From Bacteroidales bacterium UBA6828 (GTDB lineage: Bacteria > Bacteroidota > Bacteroidia > Bacteroidales > Paludibacteraceae): a DNA stretch of 33,112 nucleotides. The notes beneath the pieces are model-generated. The model did no database searches. It had not been told where the DNA came from and saw nothing but the letters and a program-made list of their open reading frames with translations. The first letter of the stretch is position 1, and every line of letters begins with the position of its first letter. The translations under genes and the position numbers were made by a program. Below, one piece after another: positions 1 to 7,979 of this stretch. The DNA lies in the NCBI GenBank assembly GCA_002452095.1, contig DKEG01000009.1, forward strand, positions 1-33,112, in the 5' to 3' direction.

Positions 1-44
1 ATTTGTTATTGGACAGTACATGTTGTTATTTTGATGCGGTTGCC

Positions 45-58
45 CTGATAATTATCAG
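45..58. promoter_or_regulatory. Perfect 14-bp palindrome upstream of the sufT/lpxH promoter
   Basis: CTGATAATTATCAG is a perfect palindrome that ends six bases before the -33 TTTG box of the first promoter. Its position would suit an operator or activator site. No regulator gene is adjacent, so the function is inferred from symmetry and position only. Confidence 0.4.
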
Positions 59-64
59 TTAACG

Positions 65-96
65 TTTGGCTATCTCACTTTTTTGCAGTAATTTTG
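65..96 (+). promoter_or_regulatory. Bacteroidetes-type promoter for the sufT-lpxH genes
   Basis: TTTG at 65-68 is followed after exactly 20 bases by TAATTTTG at 89-96. This matches the known Bacteroidetes primary-sigma pattern TTTG-N19-21-TAnnTTTG. The start of transcription would fall near 103, giving a leader of about 25 bases. Confidence 0.8.
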
Positions 97-127
97 CAGT
101 CTGTTTGGCATTACCGACAATACTGAT

Positions 128-442
128 ATGAACGAATTTTTACAAAAAGAAGAAGCGGTACTCCGTATGCTCAAGACGGTTTTCGACCCGGAGATACCCG
201 TGAATATATACGACCTCGGACTGATCTACAAGATTGACATCACCGATGACGGCATCTGCAACATTGATATGACCCTCACCGCCCCCAGTTGCCCGGCGGG
301 CGATTTCCTCGTGGAGGATATCCGCCAGAAAGTAGGCAGCGTGGAGGGAATCAAGCAGGTGAATGTAAACATCGTCTTCGAGCCCGAATGGAACAAAGAT
401 ATGATGAGCGAGGAAGCCAAATTGGAACTCGGAATGATGTGA
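128..442 (+). CDS. DUF59/MIP18-family Fe-S assembly protein (SufT-like)
   Basis: This is a compact 104-residue protein consisting of one MIP18 (DUF59) domain. The family signature is visible: FDPEIPVNIYDLGLIY near residues 19-34, and a TLTAPSCPAG segment near residues 49-58 that carries the conserved cysteine. Family members (SufT, YitW, PaaD-like) help mature or deliver iron-sulfur clusters in the cytosol. The gene has its own promoter about 25 bases upstream and lies 31 bases before the lpxH start, so the two are probably co-transcribed. There is no suf operon in the window, so the exact client is unknown. The length and motif fit SufT better than a phenylacetate-pathway PaaD, since no paa gene is nearby. 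Confidence 0.85.
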   Translation: MNEFLQKEEAVLRMLKTVFDPEIPVNIYDLGLIYKIDITDDGICNIDMTLTAPSCPAGDFLVEDIRQKVGSVEGIKQVNVNIVFEPEWNKDMMSEEAKLELGMM

Positions 443-473
443 GTCACAATGTGTAATGCGTAATGAAGCAGGT

Positions 474-1256
474 ATGATTTATTTTTTGAGCGATGCACAT
501 CTCGGTTCGCGGGTATTGCCCGATGCGGCGGACAATCAGCGCAAAGTGGTCGGGTTGCTGCGCCGTATGGAGCAGGATGCCGAGGCGGTGTATATGCTGG
601 GCGATATGTTCGACTTCTGGTACGAATACCTGTGGCAAGACCCCTCCAAAGCGGAATATACCCCGTTCTTGGACCAACTGCAATCGATGACCCGCAAGGG
701 TATCAAAATACATTACTTTGTCGGCAATCATGATCTATGGACATTCGGCTGGCTCGCCCGCCGCACGGGGGTGATTGTACACAGAAATCCCGAGACCGTT
801 ACCTGCTATGGCAAGACTGTCTTCCTCGGGCATGGCGACGGGGTGATGCCGTCCGATTGGCAGACCCTCTATCCGCCGTTTGTCCTGAAGAAAATCAGGC
901 GGTTTATGTTCCTGCGCCGAGTGTTTCATTCACGTCCGTTGCAATGTCTGTTCCTTCTTGTTCCGCCTGCGTGGGGCAATGCGTTTGGTTACAACTGGGC
1001 GGCAAAAAGCCGCCGCAAAGAGTTGGCAGCACCATGCCCCTATAAGGGCGAGAACCGGGAAGAACTGGTGCTGTTTGCCAAAGAGCAGGAGCGGATAGGC
1101 AACCATCACGACTATTATATCTTCGGGCATAGGCATATCGAACTCGACCTGCAGATTACCCGCAACAGCCGCGTGCTGATCCTCGGCGACTGTTTCCGGC
1201 AATGGACGTATGCAGCCCTTACCCCGCAAGGGACGCTTTCAATGCACAATGCATAA
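474..1256 (+). CDS. lpxH: UDP-2,3-diacylglucosamine diphosphatase
   Basis: This is a calcineurin-like metallophosphoesterase of the LpxH type, which cleaves UDP-2,3-diacylglucosamine to lipid X and UMP in lipid A synthesis at the inner membrane. The metal-binding motifs run in the expected order: SDAHLG near the N-terminus, GDMFDFWYEY, GNHD, HGDG and GHRH. I chose ATG 474 (260 residues, beginning MIYFLSDAH) over the in-frame ATG 456, because the upstream codons lie in a GTAATGCGTAATG stretch resembling the short intergenic repeats of this window and AAGCAGG precedes 474. The last residues (MHNA) and the stop overlap another such repeat. It follows the sufT-like gene on the same strand. Confidence 0.9.
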   Translation: MIYFLSDAHLGSRVLPDAADNQRKVVGLLRRMEQDAEAVYMLGDMFDFWYEYLWQDPSKAEYTPFLDQLQSMTRKGIKIHYFVGNHDLWTFGWLARRTGVIVHRNPETVTCYGKTVFLGHGDGVMPSDWQTLYPPFVLKKIRRFMFLRRVFHSRPLQCLFLLVPPAWGNAFGYNWAAKSRRKELAAPCPYKGENREELVLFAKEQERIGNHHDYYIFGHRHIELDLQITRNSRVLILGDCFRQWTYAALTPQGTLSMHNA

Positions 1257-1264
1257 TGCATAAT
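1246..1264 (+). repeat. ATGCATAATGCATAAT-type short repeat at the lpxH 3' end
   Basis: The stretch AATGCATAATGCATAATTA runs across the lpxH stop codon. It belongs to a loose family of (T/C)ATAAT-type short repeats also seen near 450, 16176, 16250, 16503, 18405 and 19803-19880. Here it supplies the stop codon of the gene. Confidence 0.55.
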
Positions 1265-1316
1265 TATATGTTCCCCGAAAACAGATTAACGTCTAATTAT
1301 ACGATAATTAACGTCC
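1261..1316 (-). repeat. 56-bp AT-rich intergenic repeat, copy 1
   Basis: Read on the minus strand, this 56-base stretch aligns closely with 15149-15204 and more loosely with 16934-16987. Shared cores are TAATTAGACGTTAAT and GGAACATATAATTA. It lies between lpxH and mazG. I saw no coding potential and no terminator-like T-tract. Confidence 0.7.
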
Positions 1317-1361
1317 TAAAATACCCGATAATGCTTTTTAATGGTTAATTAACGGGCTTTA

Positions 1362-2183
1362 ATGGAGAATAAAAACAGCAATTATATGGAGAAACAACTA
1401 CATACCCGCGAGGAGCAGTTGGCGGCATTCGACCGCCTGCTGACCGTGATGGATACCCTGCGCGAGAAATGTCCGTGGGACAGAAAGCAGACTTTCGAGA
1501 GCCTGCGCCAGAACACAATAGAAGAGGTCTATGAACTCACATCGGCTATTGTCAAAGGCGACAAAACAGAGATTAGCAAAGAACTCGGCGATGTGCTCCT
1601 GCATATCGTTTTCTATGCCAAGTTGGGCAGCGAGACGGGCGATTTTGATATTGCCGATGTGTGCAACCGCTTGTGCGACAAACTCATTTTCCGCCACCCG
1701 CACGTCTATGGTGAGGCAGCGGCGAATAATGCCGAGGAGGTGAGCCACCTCTGGGAGCAGGTGAAACTGAAAGAGAAAGGCGGCAACAAGACCGTCCTTG
1801 CCGGTATTCCCGATGCGCTGCCGTCGCTGGTGAAGGCGTATCGTATTCAGGACAAAGCCGCCAATGCGGGCTTCGACTGGGAGCAGCCCGAAGACGTGTG
1901 GCAGAAAGTGAAAGAAGAGATAGCGGAGTTTGAGACGGAGGTGAAGAATATGGACAACCAAAAGGCGACGGCCGAGTTCGGCGATGTGCTGTTCGCATTA
2001 GTGAATGCCGCGCGGCTCTACAAGATCCGCCCCGACAATGCGCTGGAGATGACCAACCTCAAGTTTATCCGCCGTTTCAACTACATAGAGCAGAAAGCGA
2101 CCGAGCAGGGAAAAAACTTGCAAGATATGTCTCTTGCTGAGATGGACGCCCTTTGGAACGAAGCAAAAACGACCATCGGTTAA
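1362..2183 (+). CDS. mazG: Nucleoside triphosphate pyrophosphohydrolase MazG
   Basis: This 273-residue protein has the length of full MazG (about 260 residues) with two tandem all-alpha NTP-PPase repeats. The N-terminal half shows LREKCPWDRKQTF followed by LRQNTIEEVYEL and a KELGDVLLHIVFYA metal-binding helix. The second half repeats the theme with EEIAEFE and EFGDVLFALVNAARL. MazG hydrolyses NTPs to NMP and pyrophosphate in the cytosol, cleaning the nucleotide pool and affecting ppGpp levels in some bacteria. ATG 1386 is an alternative start. About 105 bases of repeat DNA separate it from lpxH. The last codons and the stop lie inside the terminator hairpin at 2169-2194. Confidence 0.93.
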   Translation: MENKNSNYMEKQLHTREEQLAAFDRLLTVMDTLREKCPWDRKQTFESLRQNTIEEVYELTSAIVKGDKTEISKELGDVLLHIVFYAKLGSETGDFDIADVCNRLCDKLIFRHPHVYGEAAANNAEEVSHLWEQVKLKEKGGNKTVLAGIPDALPSLVKAYRIQDKAANAGFDWEQPEDVWQKVKEEIAEFETEVKNMDNQKATAEFGDVLFALVNAARLYKIRPDNALEMTNLKFIRRFNYIEQKATEQGKNLQDMSLAEMDALWNEAKTTIG

Positions 2184-2194
2184 CCGGTGGTCGT
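2169..2194. terminator. Bidirectional hairpin between mazG and the lipoprotein gene
   Basis: ACGACCATCGG (2169-2179) pairs with CCGGTGGTCGT (2184-2194) in an 11-bp stem with one G-T wobble and a four-base loop. A run of A precedes it and the T-richer side faces mazG. It sits between two convergent genes and includes the mazG stop codon in its loop, so it probably ends both transcripts. Confidence 0.65.
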
Positions 2195-2202
2195 TCTATG
2201 CA

Positions 2203-2706
2203 TTATTCAACAGGTTGTGTCAGAGAAATGCTATATGGTGAGTATTTTGAATCCGATTCAACGGTCAGTTTGATATCTGCAGAACCTGCTTTGAGCGGAA
2301 TGTAGCGGACAGGGAATTGTGCCCCGATACAAGTGGGGTTGAAATAGAGTTTGCCATGTTCTGGGTCGGACGTATCAAGCAATCCGGATTGCAGTTTTTC
2401 TGTAGAATCAATCCTAACGGACAATATGGTAGAATCGTATCCTATAAGGAAAGCGGTAAGACTATTCGGAGAGGCGTTTAGTGCGACCATAAAACGCACA
2501 GTATCGCCTTGATGTATCGAATCAATCTTGTAAATCCCGTTTTCATTTAATATGGCTTTCAGAGTATCGGTGGAGTTGGATTCTACGTGTGAACAAACCG
2601 GATAAGAGATCCCCATTCGCGGTGTTACCTGCGCCTGCTGCTCCAACGAACACGATGCCATCATCACTCCGATGGCTATGGCTGTAAAAAATACAATACG
2701 TTTCAT
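2203..2706 (-). CDS. Hypothetical lipoprotein
   Basis: I do not recognise a family. The 167-residue product begins MKRIVFF, has a short hydrophobic stretch and a lipobox MMASC with the acylated cysteine at residue 19. It is therefore predicted to be a lipid-anchored envelope protein. The mature part looks beta-rich, with alternating hydrophobic residues and no catalytic motif visible. I chose ATG 2706 over ATG 2715 because MKR starts a normal signal peptide. It converges with mazG across a shared hairpin and no promoter matching the Bacteroidetes pattern was found upstream. Its role is unknown. Confidence 0.7.
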   Translation of the reverse strand: MKRIVFFTAIAIGVMMASCSLEQQAQVTPRMGISYPVCSHVESNSTDTLKAILNENGIYKIDSIHQGDTVRFMVALNASPNSLTAFLIGYDSTILSVRIDSTEKLQSGLLDTSDPEHGKLYFNPTCIGAQFPVRYIPLKAGSADIKLTVESDSKYSPYSISLTQPVE

Positions 2707-2814
2707 ATTATACATAAGGATATAGAATTAACGATTAATTAACGGCAATTAACGGAGTTGTCAGAAGCCTTTGTGCTAATTTATGGATACTTCATTAACG
2801 TTCTTACCACCTAC

Positions 2815-2837
2815 AAAAAACGAGCCAATTGGCTCGT
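2815..2837 (-). terminator. Terminator of tRNA-Leu
   Basis: ACGAGCCAATTGGCTCGT (2820-2837) is a perfect palindrome. On the minus strand it is followed directly by six T, a classical intrinsic terminator just past the tRNA 3' end. Confidence 0.85.
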
Positions 2838-2840
2838 CTG

Positions 2841-2922
2841 TGCGGCATAAAGGACTCGAACCTTCACTCTGTTAGGAACCAGATCCTAAGTCTGGCGCGT
2901 CTACCAATTCCGCCAATGCCGC
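2841..2922 (-). tRNA. tRNA-Leu (anticodon UAG)
   Basis: On the minus strand a 7-bp acceptor stem GCGGCAT/ATGCCGC encloses a D arm, an anticodon arm CCAGA-CTTAGGA-TCTGG giving anticodon TAG, a long variable arm as expected for a class II leucine tRNA, and a T arm with GGTTCGAGTCC. The discriminator base is A. CCA is not encoded, so it must be added after transcription. The gene has its own promoter and terminator and stands alone. Confidence 0.95.
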
Positions 2923-2946
2923 ATACACTTCTACAAAAAGCGGTTG

Positions 2947-2978
2947 CAAAGGTACGACAAATAATCGGATTACGCAAA
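2947..2978 (-). promoter_or_regulatory. Promoter of tRNA-Leu
   Basis: On the minus strand TTTG (2975-2978) and TACCTTTG (2947-2954) are 20 bases apart, matching the Bacteroidetes promoter pattern. It ends two bases from the divergent M16 peptidase start codon. Confidence 0.75.
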
Positions 2979-2980
2979 CA

Positions 2981-4210
2981 ATGAACCAAACTTTTTATCA
3001 TACTCTGCCCAATGGTATTCGGGTTGTTCATCGCCAAACGCCATCGGCTGTGGCGTATGTCGGCGTTATGGTAGGCACGGGTACGCGCGACGAGCAACCT
3101 GCTGAGAATGGTATGGCGCACTATATCGAGCATTGTGTATTCAAAGGCACTGCCCACCATACCGCCCGCCGGATTATCAACAGTATAGAGGGTATCGGCG
3201 GCGAAATCAATGCCTACACCACCAAGGAAGAAACCACCTTTTATGCCGCCACACTCACCGAACATATCACTCGCACGCTCCATCTCATTGCCGAGATGGT
3301 GCTTTGCCCCATGTTCCCGCAACACGAGACCGACAAAGAACGCACCGTCATCTACGATGAGATTGAGGGCTATAATGATTCTCCGAGCGAACTGATATAC
3401 GACGACTTTGAAAATCTTGTTTTTCAAGGGCATTCGCTAGCAATGCCCATTCTCGGAACAAAGAAAACGCTCCGTCATATCAGCAGTTCGCCTGCCAATC
3501 CGTTGGCGTGGATGGCGCAGCATTATCGCCCCGACAGGATGGTCGTCTTTTGTCAAGGCAATCTCTCGCCCGAGCGGTTTTCCCGTCTGGCGGAGCGCGA
3601 GTTCGGCGGTGTGCAGCCATCGTTGGAAACCGTCCGGCGTACCGCTCCTGCGCTTATCCCGGTGGCGGAAACGTCTTTTCGCAAACATACCCACCAGACC
3701 CACGTGATGCTGGGCAACCGCGCCTATCCATTGGGGCACGAATACCAACTGCCGCTCTATCTCCTTAATAATATATTGGGCGGCGGCAGTCTCAATTCGC
3801 ACCTGAATATCAGTCTCCGTGAGGCACGCGGACTGGTTTATACCATCGAATCCGCCTATACACCCCTGTCTGATACAGGCTATTGGTGCATTTATTTTGC
3901 TTGCGAACCCGAGTATTTGGGGCGTTGTCTCGACCTTGCCAAGCAGGAATTGGCGCACTTGTGCGACAAGCCGCTTACCGACACCGCTCTGCGCAATGCC
4001 CTCACGCAACTGCGCGGGCAAATGGCTATATCGGCTGAAAACCAGGAAAATAACGCACTCGCGATGGCAAAATCCGTACTCTATTACGGCTATGCCCCTA
4101 CGTGGGAGGAAACTTTTGCCCGTATCTCGCAAACCACTCCTGCTATTCTCCAATCCGTTGCCCGCGAAACCCTCTCCCCCGACTCGCTGTTCCTTCTTAC
4201 CTATCTGTAG
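2981..4210 (+). CDS. M16-family zinc metallopeptidase
   Basis: This 409-residue protein is a single-unit M16 (pitrilysin/insulinase clan) peptidase. The inverted zinc motif HYIEH is at residues 47-51 and the third zinc ligand is probably E127 in VIYDEIEGY, 75 residues after the second histidine, which is the usual spacing. GGEINAYTTKEETTFY follows the zinc motif as in the family. No signal peptide is visible, so it is probably cytosolic, acting on peptides as a dimer or clamshell. There is no ribosome-binding sequence and no plus-strand promoter in the 58 bases between the tRNA and the start. It is followed by 9-bp repeats and a strong terminator. Confidence 0.9.
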   Translation: MNQTFYHTLPNGIRVVHRQTPSAVAYVGVMVGTGTRDEQPAENGMAHYIEHCVFKGTAHHTARRIINSIEGIGGEINAYTTKEETTFYAATLTEHITRTLHLIAEMVLCPMFPQHETDKERTVIYDEIEGYNDSPSELIYDDFENLVFQGHSLAMPILGTKKTLRHISSSPANPLAWMAQHYRPDRMVVFCQGNLSPERFSRLAEREFGGVQPSLETVRRTAPALIPVAETSFRKHTHQTHVMLGNRAYPLGHEYQLPLYLLNNILGGGSLNSHLNISLREARGLVYTIESAYTPLSDTGYWCIYFACEPEYLGRCLDLAKQELAHLCDKPLTDTALRNALTQLRGQMAISAENQENNALAMAKSVLYYGYAPTWEETFARISQTTPAILQSVARETLSPDSLFLLTYL

Positions 4211-4231
4211 AATGGCGTTTTGCACACTTAT

Positions 4232-4258
4232 TAGTCCTATTAGTCCAATTAGTCTAAT
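4232..4258 (+). repeat. Three tandem 9-bp repeats (TAGTCCTAT-like)
   Basis: TAGTCCTAT, TAGTCCAAT and TAGTCTAAT follow one another directly after the M16 stop. A small stem CCAAT-TCGTCTC-ATTGG (4263-4279) comes next. No function is evident. Confidence 0.6.
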
Positions 4259-4289
4259 GGGGCCAATTCGTCTCATTGGCATTTACGGC

Positions 4290-4341
4290 AACGAGACGGC
4301 AACGAGAGCCATGCTTGAGCGGTTGTTAAGTCTCGTTTTTT
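4290..4341 (+). terminator. Terminator of the M16 peptidase gene
   Basis: AACGAGAC (4290-4297) pairs with GTCTCGTT (4330-4337), an inner GCAAC/GTTGT pairing extends the stem, and six T end the hairpin. The left arm contains a 23-base motif (4282-4304) that recurs with one mismatch at 23196-23218. Confidence 0.75.
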
Positions 4342-4427
4342 ATGCTGTAAAACATATTTTACTGACTGATTGTGGTTAATGGTAGTGCATAAACATCAAA
4401 ATTTTGCATAAAAATTACAAAAAATAC

Positions 4428-4467
4428 ACATTTTGCTGCTTTTTAACATAAAAAAGCAGCAAAATGT
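4428..4467. promoter_or_regulatory. 17-bp perfect inverted repeat abutting the susCD promoter
   Basis: ACATTTTGCTGCTTTTT (4428-4444) and its exact complement (4451-4467) are separated by AACATA. The right arm ends on the first base of the -33 TTTG box at 4467-4470. As DNA it is a good candidate operator or activator site for the operon. As RNA it would lie upstream of the transcription start and would not be made from this promoter. It could instead be an upstream terminator, but no T-tract follows. Confidence 0.65.
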
Positions 4468-4498
4468 TTGCACGTATCAAAAATAAGCAGTACCTTTG
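4467..4498 (+). promoter_or_regulatory. Promoter of the SusC/SusD operon
   Basis: TTTG (4467-4470), 20 bases, then TACCTTTG (4491-4498). The predicted start of transcription near 4505 gives a leader of about 74 bases before ATG 4579. It also shows that the in-frame codons upstream of 4579 are not translated. The rest of the 4211-4578 gap is AT-rich with two ATTTTGC direct repeats (4401 and 4430). Confidence 0.85.
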
Positions 4499-4578
4499 CG
4501 CACTTAATTGGAGTTCTGTGCAAGAAAAACTGTTGTTTGCCGAACTTTTTAGGTACAGAAAATGATTATTTATACGAT

Positions 4579-7500
4579 ATGAAACAAGTTTATTGTTTGT
4601 TGATGAGCCTGTTCTTGGTGGCGACTACAGCCATAGCGCAAACCAAGGTAACAGGTATCGTGTTAGAGGATACAGGCGAAGGTGCTATCGGCGCAAACAT
4701 CGTTGCCCAGGGGACAACGGTGGGTACTGTAACCGATTTTGACGGTAATTTTGAACTGACAGTACCTGCAGGAGTGAAGAATCTTGTAATCTCGTATATG
4801 GGTTACAAGACGGTTACCGTGCCTGTTAAACCCACTATGAAAATTCAATTAGAGAGCGATGCACAGCAGATTCAGGAGGTGGTCGTTCAGGGTATGGTCA
4901 AGCAGGATAAGCGTCTGTTTACAGGTGCTACCACCAAGTTGGACGCTGAGCAGACTGTGCTTTCGGGTATGACGGATGTGAGCCGAAGCCTCGAGGGACG
5001 TGCTGCCGGTGTGAGCGTTCAGAATGTGAGTGGTACTTTCGGTACGGCTCCGAAAATCCGTGTGCGTGGTGCAACGTCTATCTATGGTGCCAGCAAACCG
5101 CTATGGGTGGTTGATGGTGTGGTATTGGAAGATGCAGTCGAGATGGATGCTTCCGATCTGTCGAGTGGTGATGCCAAGACGCTGATTGCCAGTGCTATTT
5201 CGGGTATTAACTCGGAGGATATTGAGAGTTTTCAAATCTTGAAAGACGGTTCGGCAACCTCGATCTATGGTGCGCGTGCTATGGCGGGTGTGATTGTTGT
5301 TACCACCAAAAAAGGTCAGGCGGGTAAGTCGAAACTGAGTTATACGGGAGAGATTACCTACCGTATGATTCCGTCATACGACGACTATAATATCGCCAAC
5401 TCGCAGGAGCAGATGGGCATCTATCAGGAGTTGGAGCGCAAGGGTTGGCTGGAGTATTCGTCGTTGATTTCGGCGAAGAACTCTGGTATCTACGGCTTGA
5501 TGTACAATATGATTGACAAGGGTACGCTGGCGAATACCGAGACGGCTAAGAATGCGTTTCTGCGTGAGGCAGAGTTCCGCAATACGGACTGGTTTGCCGA
5601 ATTGTTCAACCAGACCGTAATGCACAACCACTCGGTTTCTTTCTCGACAGGTACGGAGCGTGCACGCGTATATGCTTCGTTGTCGGCATTGCAGGATCCG
5701 GGGTGGTACAAGTCCAGCGAGATGAGTCGTTTTACGGGCAATATGAATGCCAGTTACGACCTGCTCCCCTCTTTCAGCAAGCAGAAACTGACAGCCAGCA
5801 TTGCTACGATGGGTAGTTATCGTAAGCAGAAAGCACCGGGAACCGTATCTGCTTCAACCGACCCTATCACGGGTGCCGTAAGTCGTGAGTTTGATATCAA
5901 CCCGTTCTCGTATGCGATGAATACCTCACGTGTATTGAGTCCGGATGCTATTTATCGTCGTAACTATTGCGACTTCAATATCAATGATGAGTTGGAGAAA
6001 AACTATATCGATATCAAGGTTACCGACTTGAAATTCCAGGGCGAACTGAACTACAAACCGATTCGTGGTTTGGAATTTAATGCATTGGCTGCTATCCGCT
6101 ACCAGGCGAGCCGTCAGGAGCATAATATTATGGATGATAGCAACCAGGCGCGTGCTTATCGTGCTGGTATCGATCCGGAGGATAACACCATTCGTGAGAA
6201 TAACTCATATCTCTATACCGACCCCGATGATCCTACGGCATTGCCCGAGACAATTCTTCCGAAGGGCGGTATTTATAATCTGACGGAGTATTCGTTGCTC
6301 TCGACGGATTTCCGTGCAACGGTTGCTTATAATGCTGATCTTGGTCGCAACGGAGACCATATCCTGAGCCTTTTCGGAGGTGGAGAGTTGAACTCTACCG
6401 ACCGCCAATATACATGGTTCCGTGGCTGGGGCTATCAGTACAACAACGGAGGTACGCCGTATAACGACTATCGTTTGTTCAAACAGGCACAAGAGGAGAA
6501 TACCAACTATTTCTCCAATACGTTCTCGTACTATCGTAACCTGGCATTCTTCGGAATGGCAACTTATTCCTACAAGGGACGTTATACCGTAAATGGAACC
6601 ATTCGTTACGAGGGTACCAATAAACTCGGTAAGAGCCGTGCGGCACGCTGGTTGCCTACATGGAACGTCAGTGCTGCATGGAATGCGCACGAGGAGAGTT
6701 GGTGGGTTCCCACTTTTGACAAATGGTGGACGCACGCTAGCCTGAAAGCCAGTTATTCGCTTACTGCAGACCGTGGTCCTACGAGTGTAACCAACTCGCT
6801 TGCGGTATTTGAAAGTTATACTCCGTTCCGTCCGAGTACCAACGCTTCGGAAACGGGTATCCAGTTGTCTGACTTGGAGAACTCCGAATTGACATACGAG
6901 AAAAAGCATGAGTTGAATATCGGTGTGGCTTTCGGTTTTGTAGATAACCGCATCAATCTTGAGTTTGACTGGTACAAACGTAACAACTATGACTTGATAG
7001 GTTACGTACAGACGATGGGTGTCGGCGGTCAGGTTACCAAACTGGCAAACGATGCAACAATGAGTTCGCAGGGTTGCGAATTTACGTTCTCGACCGTGAA
7101 TGTTAAAACCCGTGATTTCCGTTGGACTACCGACTGGATTTTCTCTTGGGCGGAGAATAAGATTACCAAGTTGGATTCTCGTTCGCAGATTTATCAGTTG
7201 GTTTCGGGTACGGCTCTCGGACGCTTGGAGGGCTATCCTGTAGGCGCGTTGTTCAGTATTCCGTTTGCAGGTCTGACCGAAGAAGGTCTGCCGACATTCT
7301 ATATTGACAAGGAGCATACGCAGGTGGTTGGTCCCGGTCAGTACGACCAAATCAACTTCCAGGACTATCAGAATGTGGACTACCTGACCTATGAGGGTTC
7401 TATCGACCCGACTATTACCGGTTCATTTGGTAATACATTCTCTTGGAAAGGATTGAAACTTAACGTGTTCTTTACGTATAGTTTCGGAAACGTACTGCGT

Positions 7501-7935
7501 CTTGACCCGCTTTGCTATGTATATCGTAGTGAGTACAGCGACCTGACCGCCAGCATGAAGGAGATGAAGAACCGTTGGGAAGTGCCGGGTGATGAGGCGA
7601 TAACCACCATCCCCGCTATCGCTACTACGCGTCAGTTCGACCAGATCAGCAACTTGCAGGATGCCTACTCGGCATACAACTACTCTACAGAGCGTGTTGC
7701 CAAAGGTGATTTCATCCGTCTCAAGGAGTTGTCGCTTGCGTACGATCTGCCTGCCAAAGTGTTTGAAGGACAGAAGGCCGTTTCAAGTTTCGGTGTCAAA
7801 CTGAGTGCTACCAACCTCTGGTTGGCGTATGCCGATAAGAAACTCAATGGTCGCGACCCTGAGTACTACAATGCAGGTGGTGTAAGTTCGCCTGTTCCTC
7901 GTCAGTTTACTCTTACTGTTAAACTCGGTTTCTAA
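4579..7935 (+). CDS. SusC/RagA-family TonB-dependent outer-membrane receptor
   Basis: This is a 1118-residue nutrient transporter of the outer membrane that works with a SusD lipoprotein and TonB. A signal peptide ends near AIAQ (residues 18-21). A carboxypeptidase-regulatory-like domain (about 23-105, with VTDFDGNFEL and ISYMGYK) precedes the plug (about 115-245, with LEGRAAGVSV, IRVRGATSI, PLWVVDGVV, ILKDGSATSIYGARAMAGVI). The rest is the barrel, ending RQFTLTVKLGF with the terminal phenylalanine expected for barrel insertion. The open frame could extend upstream to a TTG at 4468, but that region overlaps the promoter. No N-terminal signalling (STN) domain is seen, so no ECF anti-sigma coupling is expected. 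The substrate is unknown. Confidence 0.95.
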   Translation: MKQVYCLLMSLFLVATTAIAQTKVTGIVLEDTGEGAIGANIVAQGTTVGTVTDFDGNFELTVPAGVKNLVISYMGYKTVTVPVKPTMKIQLESDAQQIQEVVVQGMVKQDKRLFTGATTKLDAEQTVLSGMTDVSRSLEGRAAGVSVQNVSGTFGTAPKIRVRGATSIYGASKPLWVVDGVVLEDAVEMDASDLSSGDAKTLIASAISGINSEDIESFQILKDGSATSIYGARAMAGVIVVTTKKGQAGKSKLSYTGEITYRMIPSYDDYNIANSQEQMGIYQELERKGWLEYSSLISAKNSGIYGLMYNMIDKGTLANTETAKNAFLREAEFRNTDWFAELFNQTVMHNHSVSFSTGTERARVYASLSALQDPGWYKSSEMSRFTGNMNASYDLLPSFSKQKLTASIATMGSYRKQKAPGTVSASTDPITGAVSREFDINPFSYAMNTSRVLSPDAIYRRNYCDFNINDELEKNYIDIKVTDLKFQGELNYKPIRGLEFNALAAIRYQASRQEHNIMDDSNQARAYRAGIDPEDNTIRENNSYLYTDPDDPTALPETILPKGGIYNLTEYSLLSTDFRATVAYNADLGRNGDHILSLFGGGELNSTDRQYTWFRGWGYQYNNGGTPYNDYRLFKQAQEENTNYFSNTFSYYRNLAFFGMATYSYKGRYTVNGTIRYEGTNKLGKSRAARWLPTWNVSAAWNAHEESWWVPTFDKWWTHASLKASYSLTADRGPTSVTNSLAVFESYTPFRPSTNASETGIQLSDLENSELTYEKKHELNIGVAFGFVDNRINLEFDWYKRNNYDLIGYVQTMGVGGQVTKLANDATMSSQGCEFTFSTVNVKTRDFRWTTDWIFSWAENKITKLDSRSQIYQLVSGTALGRLEGYPVGALFSIPFAGLTEEGLPTFYIDKEHTQVVGPGQYDQINFQDYQNVDYLTYEGSIDPTITGSFGNTFSWKGLKLNVFFTYSFGNVLRLDPLCYVYRSEYSDLTASMKEMKNRWEVPGDEAITTIPAIATTRQFDQISNLQDAYSAYNYSTERVAKGDFIRLKELSLAYDLPAKVFEGQKAVSSFGVKLSATNLWLAYADKKLNGRDPEYYNAGGVSSPVPRQFTLTVKLGF

Positions 7936-7979
7936 TGGTGGTTATTGTGAGAGCAATCTAAAATAGAAAGGATACAAAG

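Noticed and set aside
3437..4282. 281-codon minus-strand frame across the M16 peptidase gene
   Set aside because: It is a shadow of a clear peptidase gene; no domain is recognisable and it runs through the M16 repeats downstream.
4468..4578. N-terminal extension of the SusC reading frame from a TTG at 4468
   Set aside because: It overlaps the promoter boxes and lies upstream of the predicted transcription start; the signal peptide begins at ATG 4579.
6205..7350. 381-codon open frame on the minus strand inside the SusC gene
   Set aside because: It lies wholly within a well-supported gene, has no family motif or signal, and follows from the codon bias of the plus strand.
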